A stretch of 64,000 bases of DNA from positions 24,304 to 88,303 of the forward strand of contig JANQPT010000039.1 in the NCBI GenBank assembly GCA_028285345.1. Reading direction: 5' to 3'. Below are positions 18,126 to 25,335 of the stretch, one piece after another; position 1 is the first letter of the stretch, and the number at the start of each line of letters is the position of its first letter. The notes beneath the pieces are model-generated. The model did no database searches. It had not been told where the DNA came from and saw nothing but the letters and a program-made list of their open reading frames with translations. Source of the stretch: Planctomycetales bacterium. Lineage in GTDB: Bacteria; Planctomycetota; Planctomycetia; Planctomycetales; Planctomycetaceae. The position numbers and the translations under genes are program-made.

Positions 18126-18608
18126 TCAGTCGGCCGCTTCGACCAGTTCGGCCAATTGGTTCCGTACGCGTCCAAACTGCCGGCTGCCGCGATCGATCAC
18201 GAAAGCGCACTGACCAAATACCATAACCGTAAACGGCACTGCCGGGGAGAAGTGCCAGCCCTTGCCCAGAAAATCGATGATATAGACGCCGACACCCAGC
18301 AACACCAAGCCGGTCCAGACCGACAGGAAGAGGAGACTGGTTTGCGGCAATTGGATCGTCCCGCTGATGCGACTCCCCTCCGCCGACGGTTCGACCCTGC
18401 CGGCGACTCGGGGACGCAGACCCAACGGACCGCCGGTCTGACAGTTGAACTCGAAGCGGTCCTCGTGCTTGGACCCCCGCAGCGTTTGCCGCTCTGCGAG
18501 GTCTTCGTCCTCTCCCTCATCCGCGGCGAACCGCTCCAAGCGCGCAATCGTCTCATCGACCGGCAGCCGACTCTCGATCGAGAACCTTCTTCGGAGAAGA
18601 CTGAACAT
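18126..18608 (-). CDS. Small membrane protein of unknown function
   Basis: 160 residues from the ATG at 18608, which follows GAGG at a good distance; a longer frame to 18665 is less likely. The N-terminal half is hydrophilic (ESRLPVDETIARLERFAADE). Two membrane spans follow (LLFLSVWTGLVLLGVGVYII and VPFTVMVFGQCAFVI), then a short charged tail. Family not recognised. It is convergent with the VOC gene and divergent from the blaI gene. Confidence 0.65.
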   Translation of the reverse strand: MFSLLRRRFSIESRLPVDETIARLERFAADEGEDEDLAERQTLRGSKHEDRFEFNCQTGGPLGLRPRVAGRVEPSAEGSRISGTIQLPQTSLLFLSVWTGLVLLGVGVYIIDFLGKGWHFSPAVPFTVMVFGQCAFVIDRGSRQFGRVRNQLAELVEAAD

Positions 18609-18906
18609 GATGCCACCTCGAATATCCGCGCGTGAAACCGGGTACGATGTGATCAACCTTAGCACATGAATTCTCAGCCGGTGAAATCCGTCCAGAAATC
18701 GCGCCGATTGTCGGTTTTGTAACGGTTAGTTCGCGCGGCAGTTTCCGGTTGGGCCAGTCACGGCTAAGTTGTCGGGGTACTGCCAAAGCAAAGTAAACCC
18801 CGACGATTCCCACTGGGATTCGTGCTTCCATTTTGTTTCTTCCGCCAAAATCTAAGTCTTGGCGATCCACTCATGACGCACGAGCGATCGCCGGAGCAGA
18901 GCTGGC

Positions 18907-18953
18907 TTGACACATGTAGACGTGATGTCTATACTCGCCATAGACATCACGTC
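18907..18953 (+). promoter_or_regulatory. Sigma-70 promoter overlapped by a perfect 14-bp inverted repeat (BlaI operator)
   Basis: TTGACA (18907-18912), a 17-bp spacer and TATACT (18930-18935) give a near-consensus promoter. The arms GACGTGATGTCTAT (18919-18932) and ATAGACATCACGTC (18940-18953) are exact inverse complements with a 7-bp spacer. They cover the -10 and the expected start of transcription near 18942. This is what an autorepressing BlaI/MecI site should look like. The binding assignment is inferred from the blaI gene 17 bp downstream. Confidence 0.88.
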
Positions 18954-18969
18954 AATGAAGGAGTACTTC

Positions 18970-19344
18970 GTGGCGGCGCCGAAATCTGTAATTACTGAGA
19001 CAGAACTCTCTGTGCTGAAAGTGCTGTGGGCACAGGGAGCGCTCACGGCACGGATGATTACCGAAGAGTTGTACAGCGAGGTCAACACCTCGTCGATTGG
19101 GACGGTGCAAAAATTGTTGGCCCGGCTCGAAGAGAAAGAGCTTGTTCGCCGCGATCGGACTGAGTCCGCACACCGATTTCACGCGAATGTCACGCGAGAA
19201 GATATTGCGGGACTGCAACTCGACGAGTTCGCCGGCAAGCTGTCGGAAGGATCGCTGTCGCCGTTTGTGCTTCATCTGCTCAAGGCAAACAAACTCAGCA
19301 AGCGGGAAAAACAAGAAATCCGCCGCATGCTCGACGAATTGTAG
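18970..19344 (+). CDS. BlaI/MecI-family transcriptional repressor
   Basis: 124 residues from GTG at 18970, which has AAGGAG six bases upstream; the in-frame ATG at 18955 would sit almost at the transcription start. The N-terminal winged helix is typical: ITETELSVLKVLWAQGALTA, SSIGTVQKLLARLEEKELVR. The C-terminal dimerisation helix region ends KREKQEIRRMLDEL, where the partner protease would cleave or trigger release. Its target is probably the inverted repeat in its own promoter. The M56 sensor gene starts 12 bp downstream. Confidence 0.93.
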   Translation: MAAPKSVITETELSVLKVLWAQGALTARMITEELYSEVNTSSIGTVQKLLARLEEKELVRRDRTESAHRFHANVTREDIAGLQLDEFAGKLSEGSLSPFVLHLLKANKLSKREKQEIRRMLDEL

Positions 19345-19356
19345 GAACGGGCGAGA

Positions 19357-21939
19357 ATGAACAGTTTCTTGGCAACCGTGGTCTCCAACGTTGTCATTGC
19401 CGCACTCTTGGCGGTCGTTGCCTTGGTGCTCACGAAACTCTGGCGCAATCCACATTTCGCACACGCCATGTGGCTGCTCGTGCTGTTGAAGCTGGTCACG
19501 CCTCCGCTGGTGTATCTGCCATTGCCGTTTCTCAAAATCGAAAGTGGTCAGTCAGTCACCGCGACAGAAGGTGAACGTGGGCAGGAGTATCACTCCAATC
19601 GAAATTCGATCGCTGCGGCAAAGCCACTTGTACAGACCCCCGGTCCGGTTCAAATGGCGGAAGGTCCGCGTCTGCGGACTCCGAAGACCGACGCGAAACC
19701 GGCTCATGCGGCAGCCCAGGCGAAGCCGGCAGTTGCTCTACAACGGTGGAAGTTGCATTGGACGGATTGGTTGCTGCTGCTCTCGGGCGGGGGAACGATC
19801 GTGTTGGCGTCAATGGCTTTTCGCAGACACCGGCGGCTGTTGTTCGTCATCGCCGCGGCTCGCGAGGCCGATCCGGCGTTGCGGGAAGAGGCTGGAATCG
19901 TTTCGCAGCGGATGGGAGTTCGGAGTTGTCCGCCGGTGCTCGTCACCGATGCCATCATTAGCCCGCTCGTGATCATTGGCGGCTGGAATCGGTTGATATT
20001 GCTCCCGGCGAGCGTGCTGGCGGAAATTGATCGCGAACAAGTCCGATCCATCCTCGCCCACGAGTTGGCCCACCTCCGGCGGCGGGACCACTGGGTGCGA
20101 TATTTTGAATTGCTCGTCCTGGCGCTGTTTTGGTGGAACCCCGTCGTTTGGTGGGCCGGACGCAAGCTGCACGAGGCGGAAGAAGAATGTTGCGACGCTT
20201 GGGTCGTCTGGGCGTATCCGGAAAGTCGCCGCAGCTATGGGCAGGCGTTGCTCCGCACTGCGGAAGTCTTAACCGAAGGACCGTTGATCCGGCCGATCGG
20301 CGGGATCGGGTTGGGCACACACCGATTAACGCGAAGAATCGGAATGATCATGAAACATCAGACGAGTCACCGCATGTCCCGGCGGACCGCTGCTGCGATT
20401 CTGATGCTGGGAATCGCCGTGCTTCCACTGACAACCGCAGGCCACTCCGAGGAACCGCCGGCTAAGCAGAACGATGTTAAAGCGACGGACGCCGTTGAAT
20501 CAAAAGACGACGCCGATCGCAACGAAGCTCTCCCGGCGATGTTTGCGAAGCCGACGCTGATCAAAGCGGGTCAGGGCGAGCCGATCGCCTGGGGCACTCC
20601 GGGAGGCGGGCTTCAAGCGGGTCTCCGCGTGGTCGGCCAAGACATCCAGAAACGCGACGGGAAGTATGTCGCGGTGGGCGGCGTGCCGCTGAAGATCGAA
20701 GTCATCGTTCGCAATGTCACGGACAAGCCGATCGCGGTCGAATATCCCGTGATCACCAGTTTCTTCTATACCGACGGACCGGTCATCAAGGCGAGCCCTG
20801 CTTCTTTCGCACCCTCTAAAAAGACTTCCCTCAACTTGGCGCCACTCGCTCCCGTGCGGATCGGCCACATTCATGTCGGCCATCACCGGCCCAAGCGGAA
20901 TACATTCGTAGATTCGCGACCGTTCTGGACCAACGCCGGCCCCGGCAACCGGCATATCGGTTGCACCAATGTCCTCCGGCCACCAGGCACGAAGACTTCC
21001 CTTAACACCGGTTTTATCGATGTGTTCCTCGTTCCGCCGCCACCCCAGCAAAAGCTGAGAGATCCGGAAGACAACGAAGTCATTTCCAGACTCGAAGGAA
21101 TCGGTGGACAGCTCACTTTTTCCGGCGACGATGTGATCGCCGTCGATCTGTTCAAAACCGCCGCCACCGATCGCGAACTGGTTGGCGTGCGGAGATTTCC
21201 CAAGCTGGTTGGATTAACGCTGACAGGTACAAATATCACCGACGACGGGCTGGCACAGCTGCAGATCCTGACCGGTTTGGGTGATCTCGGTCTCGCCGAC
21301 ACTCGCATCACGGACTGCGGTCTGGCCCATCTCGAGGATTTCAAACGCTTGGAATACCTGTCGTTAGGCAAGACCAAGGTGACGGATGACGGCTTGGTTC
21401 ACCTGCAGCCACTCCAAAACCTCGTGATGCTGAATCTCACTGACACGCAGATCGGCGATGGCGGTTTGGCGCATCTCGGTGAGTTTCCCAAACTCTCGAC
21501 ACTTAGCTTGAGCGGAACGCAAATCACCGACGAGGGTCTAAAGCATCTGCGGAATCTAAAATCGGTGCACGACATTCGACTCGACGACACTGCGGTGGGC
21601 GACGTCGGACTCAAACACCTCAAGGAGATGTCCCAACTCAAGACAGTCGTGTTGAACTCCACCGCTGTCACCGGAAAGGGATTCCGATTCCTGCCGGACT
21701 CGGTCGAGTCACTCTGGTTGCCGAAGACGAAAGTCAACGACGAGGGTCTGAAGCACCTCAGCCGGCTCAAGCAACTCGAGAAACTGATTCTGAGCGGCAC
21801 CCCTGTGACCGACGAGGGGCTCAAGCCGCTGAGGACGCTCGAAAACTTGCGCGAGGTCGATCTCACCGGCACGCAAGTCACCGACGCCGGCGTTGAACAA
21901 CTCCAAGACGCCTTGCCCTTCTGCCGCATCCACCGGTAG
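19357..21939 (+). CDS. M56 (BlaR1-like) membrane metallopeptidase with a C-terminal leucine-rich-repeat domain
   Basis: 860 residues. The N-terminal 350 residues are the M56 sensor core: membrane helices at about 8-28, 37-58, 137-153 and near 340-410, with the zinc motif HELAHLRRRDH (235-245) and the downstream Glu-rich HEAEEECCDAWVVWAYP block. Where BlaR1 has a penicillin-binding domain, this protein has a beta-rich linker (about 430-570) and then at least ten leucine-rich repeats of the type LTLTGTNITDDGLAQLQIL (about 605-855). The LRR is presumably outside the membrane and acts as the ligand sensor; the ligand is unknown. Paired with blaI. Confidence 0.9.
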   Translation: MNSFLATVVSNVVIAALLAVVALVLTKLWRNPHFAHAMWLLVLLKLVTPPLVYLPLPFLKIESGQSVTATEGERGQEYHSNRNSIAAAKPLVQTPGPVQMAEGPRLRTPKTDAKPAHAAAQAKPAVALQRWKLHWTDWLLLLSGGGTIVLASMAFRRHRRLLFVIAAAREADPALREEAGIVSQRMGVRSCPPVLVTDAIISPLVIIGGWNRLILLPASVLAEIDREQVRSILAHELAHLRRRDHWVRYFELLVLALFWWNPVVWWAGRKLHEAEEECCDAWVVWAYPESRRSYGQALLRTAEVLTEGPLIRPIGGIGLGTHRLTRRIGMIMKHQTSHRMSRRTAAAILMLGIAVLPLTTAGHSEEPPAKQNDVKATDAVESKDDADRNEALPAMFAKPTLIKAGQGEPIAWGTPGGGLQAGLRVVGQDIQKRDGKYVAVGGVPLKIEVIVRNVTDKPIAVEYPVITSFFYTDGPVIKASPASFAPSKKTSLNLAPLAPVRIGHIHVGHHRPKRNTFVDSRPFWTNAGPGNRHIGCTNVLRPPGTKTSLNTGFIDVFLVPPPPQQKLRDPEDNEVISRLEGIGGQLTFSGDDVIAVDLFKTAATDRELVGVRRFPKLVGLTLTGTNITDDGLAQLQILTGLGDLGLADTRITDCGLAHLEDFKRLEYLSLGKTKVTDDGLVHLQPLQNLVMLNLTDTQIGDGGLAHLGEFPKLSTLSLSGTQITDEGLKHLRNLKSVHDIRLDDTAVGDVGLKHLKEMSQLKTVVLNSTAVTGKGFRFLPDSVESLWLPKTKVNDEGLKHLSRLKQLEKLILSGTPVTDEGLKPLRTLENLREVDLTGTQVTDAGVEQLQDALPFCRIHR

Positions 21940-22033
21940 CGTTTGCGGATAACGGCCGTGGCCGCGCGTACTGTGTCGCAGATCTGGGCACTGCGGGCTT
22001 GCACGCGTGGAATCGCTCCGTGAGAATGCGCAC

Positions 22034-23911
22034 ATGCAAGGACCGTGTTACATCACGTCGATGGGTAAGTTCCTGCCGGGCAAACCGATTGGCAACGACA
22101 GGATCGAAGCGCACCTCGGGCAGATCGGCAGCAAGCCTTCGCGCGTTCGCGAACGGATCTTGCGCCAGAACAAGATCGAACAGCGGTATTATGCGATCGA
22201 CGAGCAGCAGCGGACGATCTACTCGAACGCCCAAATGGCGGCGCGAGCCGTCCGCGACGCGGTCGATCGAGGGTCGGTCGATCTGAAGCAGATCGAGTTG
22301 TTGGTCGCCGCAACCTCTCAGGGCGATTTGCCGCTGCCGGGGTTTGCGAGCATGGTGCAGGGGGAGTTGGAGTTGCCTCCCTGCGAGATTGCAACCTTGC
22401 ATGGAGTGTGCGCCAGCAGCGTGGTCGGATTGCGGCACGCAGCGCTGGCCGTTGGCTCAGGGGAAGTCGCCAACGCCGTTTCCGTTGCCAGTGAATTTGC
22501 CAGCCGGTTGCTGAAGGCGTCGCGATATCAAGCACAAGGTTACGGCGACGAAAAACGGCTGCCGTTTGAGTCGGAGTTTTTGCGGTGGATGCTCTCCGAT
22601 GGGGCCGGGGCGTTTTTGTTGCACAATCAACCGCGCCGGGACGGAATCTCCCTGGAGGTCGAGTTGATTGCGCTGAAATCGTATGCGAGCCAGTTTCCAC
22701 CCTGCATGTTCGTAGGCAACAAGGCGGATGTGCTCGATGATTCGCCAACCGGTTGGCTGGACTACCCCGATTACGAGTCGGCCTCCGCAGTCGGCGCGAT
22801 CAATCTGCACCAAAGCATCGATCTGCTCGAAGATGTGATGCGGCTTTGTGTCAATGGGGTCTTTGAGCTGATTGAAGAGGGGCGGCTCGATCCAAATTCC
22901 ATCGACTGGTGGGCGACGCACTATTCATCGCACATATTTCGTCAGCAAGCTTATGAGTTGTTCGCCCGCGGCGGCCTGACGATTCCCTTAGACCGCGTGT
23001 TTACGAACCTCTATTCGCGGGGCAATGTCGGTTCGGCGTCGTTTCCGTTGATGATCGAAGAGCTGTTCGACAGCGGTCGGCTGCAGCCGGGCGAGCGAAT
23101 CTTGTGCATCGTCCCGGAAAGCGGGCGGTTTCTGTTTGGGTATGTCTTGCTCAAAGCGGTCGGTGAGCGAAACGTCACGGACGATTCAACACCAGTCGCC
23201 GTTTCTGATCGTGTGAGCGAGCCGCCGGACATCAAAACCAGCGGGACCGAGATCGAAGCACGGTTGGTGCGGCAGCTGTCTCAGGTCTGGACCGACTTCG
23301 AGAATCGGTTGAACCAAGTACCCATCGTGGAGAAGATGTTTCGCGGGCGGATGACGATCGAGGATTATCGTGAACTGCTGTTCAATCTGCGGCAGCAGGT
23401 GATCGACGGTTCACGGTGGATTTCGCGGGCGGCCTCGAACATGACGCGGGAGAACTTCGCCATCCGCTCGGCGTTCATCGGCCATTCCAGCGATGAACAC
23501 CGCGATTTCGAAATGATCGAGCGGGACTACGTCTCGGTGGGTGGGCAATTGGACGAGATCCAGTCGGGCCGCAAAAACATCGGCAGCACGGCGCTTTCGG
23601 AATACATCTTGAGCCGGGCCAGCCGCGAAAATCCGTTCGATTTGATCGGGGCGATGTTTATCATCGAAGGCCTGGGCCGCCGCGTGGCGCGGCGGTGGGC
23701 TGAACGAATTCGCGAACAACTGCAACTCGAAGAACGACAAGTCTCGTTCTTGATGTATCATTCAGAGAGCGACGACATCCATTTTGAGCGGCTTGATGCC
23801 GCCGTGCAATCGGGGATTCTGACGGACGAACTCGTGACCGACATCGTCAAGGCGGCCAAGGTGGTTGCCCGGCTGTACGTGCTCCAACTCGAAGAACTCG
23901 GCAATTTCTAA
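22034..23911 (+). CDS. Beta-ketoacyl synthase III-like enzyme fused to a heme-oxygenase-like diiron (HDO/TenA-fold) domain
   Basis: 625 residues from the ATG at 22034. Residues 1-380 are a FabH/KAS III fold with Cys126 (HGVCASS), a His region WATHYSSH (293-300) where FabH has PHQAN, and Asn331 in YSRGNVGSASFPLMIEEL. The Cys-His-Asn triad therefore appears intact. Residues about 405-625 are an all-helical heme-oxygenase-like domain with ligand-type motifs GHSSDEHRDFE (483-493), FIIEGLGRR and YHSESDDIHFE (575-585). Members of this superfamily, such as UndA, oxidise fatty acids with iron. The fusion suggests condensation followed by oxidative processing of an acyl chain. The next gene is 3 bp away. 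Confidence 0.85.
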   Translation: MQGPCYITSMGKFLPGKPIGNDRIEAHLGQIGSKPSRVRERILRQNKIEQRYYAIDEQQRTIYSNAQMAARAVRDAVDRGSVDLKQIELLVAATSQGDLPLPGFASMVQGELELPPCEIATLHGVCASSVVGLRHAALAVGSGEVANAVSVASEFASRLLKASRYQAQGYGDEKRLPFESEFLRWMLSDGAGAFLLHNQPRRDGISLEVELIALKSYASQFPPCMFVGNKADVLDDSPTGWLDYPDYESASAVGAINLHQSIDLLEDVMRLCVNGVFELIEEGRLDPNSIDWWATHYSSHIFRQQAYELFARGGLTIPLDRVFTNLYSRGNVGSASFPLMIEELFDSGRLQPGERILCIVPESGRFLFGYVLLKAVGERNVTDDSTPVAVSDRVSEPPDIKTSGTEIEARLVRQLSQVWTDFENRLNQVPIVEKMFRGRMTIEDYRELLFNLRQQVIDGSRWISRAASNMTRENFAIRSAFIGHSSDEHRDFEMIERDYVSVGGQLDEIQSGRKNIGSTALSEYILSRASRENPFDLIGAMFIIEGLGRRVARRWAERIREQLQLEERQVSFLMYHSESDDIHFERLDAAVQSGILTDELVTDIVKAAKVVARLYVLQLEELGNF

Positions 23912-23914
23912 ATC

Positions 23915-24805
23915 ATGACCGCGACCTCGACCGACGCTGTTGAAAAACTGAAGAGCGTTAAGCACAACGCCCGCGACCCGAATCCATGGGTTGCGCTGTA
24001 TCTCGACACCAGTGTTCCGCTCAACGAGACGGCGAAAGCCAATTTCTTGATGGACGTCTCCTCCCGGTCGCGGCAGTTTCTCTTTCCGCTCATACGGCCG
24101 TTTTGCCGGCTGTTCATCTGTCTGTTCAAAGTGCTGAAGACCTTCATTCCGAACGCGATCACATCCTCCTGGCTGTTGCATCATTCAATCTATCACAGCT
24201 TGCGAATCTTCGTCTCGCCGTATGCCAATCATCTCATCTTGCGGCATTTTCACATCGGTTCCGAATTGCTGGAGTTTGTGGCGACCAACACCAAGGGCGT
24301 GAAAATGGAACTGAATCCGCTGCGGCCGAACAAGCTGTGGGATTTGGTGGACGACGTATTTCTGAAGCACGATTTGAACATTTACAACTTCATCATCGAG
24401 ATCAACCGGCAGCTGAACGAGCAAGAGCTGGAACTGCAGCCGGTCGACGAGCTCGATTTCAGTTGCATCACCGACGGCGAATTTCCGATCGAAGAGATGC
24501 CGCGCGGATGGCTGAATTTTATCGACCTGGAATCGGCGATTGAGATCTACACGCCGATGTATCAGTTACTGCTGACCGACAGCGATTTTTGGCGGGCCTG
24601 TAATTCCTTGCAGCTGGACGAAACGATCGCGTTGTATGCGACGACGCTGATCGGCGACCACAAGTTTTTGGGCCTCGTCAACAATCGGCACCCCATTGTG
24701 CCGGAGTCGACGCTGGGAGCCGGTCACCGCCTCATGCTGCATGGGCTGGCGGTGGAGTGTCTGCACGCCTATCTGGTGAAGCAGAAGCGGCTGCGCGGTT
24801 CGTAA
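23915..24805 (+). CDS. Conserved partner of the KAS III-HDO protein, function unknown
   Basis: 296 residues. It starts 3 bp after the KAS III-HDO stop, so the two must be cotranscribed. A hydrophobic stretch (about 47-80) is followed by a His-rich block SSWLLHHSIYHSLRIFV and NHLILRHFHIGSELLEFVAT. The C-terminal half is soluble and acidic (PVDELDFSCITDGEFPIEEM, DLESAIEIYTPMYQLLLTDS). I do not recognise its family with confidence. The histidines and hydrophobic segment suggest a membrane-associated or lipid-binding partner, possibly metal-dependent. Confidence 0.75.
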   Translation: MTATSTDAVEKLKSVKHNARDPNPWVALYLDTSVPLNETAKANFLMDVSSRSRQFLFPLIRPFCRLFICLFKVLKTFIPNAITSSWLLHHSIYHSLRIFVSPYANHLILRHFHIGSELLEFVATNTKGVKMELNPLRPNKLWDLVDDVFLKHDLNIYNFIIEINRQLNEQELELQPVDELDFSCITDGEFPIEEMPRGWLNFIDLESAIEIYTPMYQLLLTDSDFWRACNSLQLDETIALYATTLIGDHKFLGLVNNRHPIVPESTLGAGHRLMLHGLAVECLHAYLVKQKRLRGS

Positions 24806-24879
24806 CAAGTCTCAGCCGGCGCGAGGTCCTATCAAATCTGCAGCCAATCGCGACGGCCCACAAACTACGAAGATCTTCG

Positions 24880-24907
24880 TTGACATGTACGAATAACTTC
24901 GTACAAT
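24880..24907 (+). promoter_or_regulatory. Promoter overlapped by inverted repeat TGTACGAA-N4-TTCGTACA (second BlaI operator)
   Basis: TTGACA (24880-24885), a 16-bp spacer and TACAAT (24902-24907) form a good promoter. Between and over them lies the perfect dyad TGTACGAA (24886-24893) and TTCGTACA (24898-24905). The TACNNN/NNNGTA halves recall the TACA/TGTA core of known BlaI/MecI sites. It stands 45 bp upstream of a blaI start, so autoregulation is likely. Confidence 0.85.
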
Positions 24908-24952
24908 GGGAAGCCGAAGCGTCAACGACGTTCCTCGGGAGCCTCCCCGCCG

Positions 24953-25333
24953 ATGGGCAAATCAAAATCCCCGCGACCGACCGACGCCGAACTCGAAATC
25001 CTCCGCGTGTTGTGGGACCGCGGGCCGAGTACGGTTCGCGAGGTGCACGACAAGCTGAACCGTTCGCGCGAGATCGGCTATACGACCGTGCTGAAACTGA
25101 TGCAGATCATGACCGAGAAGCAACTGCTCTCCCGCGATGAATCACAGCGTTCGCACATCTACAAACCACGCCGCGAACAAGGGCAGACCCAACAGCAACT
25201 CGTCGCCGATTTGCTGAACCGTGCTTACGGCGGCGCCGCCGAGAAGCTGGTCATGCAAGCACTGCAGGTCAAGCAAGTCTCAGCGGACGAACTGGCGCGA
25301 ATTCGACAACTTCTGGATGAATTGGAAAACTAG
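24953..25333 (+). CDS. BlaI/MecI-family transcriptional repressor (second copy)
   Basis: 126 residues. The winged-helix motifs are canonical: PTDAELEILRVLWDRGPSTV, YTTVLKLMQIMTEKQLLSRD, then a C-terminal dimer region (QQQLVADLLNRAYGGAAEKL). It is clearly a different lineage from the first BlaI here, with little identity outside the HTH, and its operator differs too. It is followed 2 bp later by an M56 sensor gene, which should relieve repression when stimulated. Confidence 0.95.
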   Translation: MGKSKSPRPTDAELEILRVLWDRGPSTVREVHDKLNRSREIGYTTVLKLMQIMTEKQLLSRDESQRSHIYKPRREQGQTQQQLVADLLNRAYGGAAEKLVMQALQVKQVSADELARIRQLLDELEN

Positions 25334-25335
25334 CC

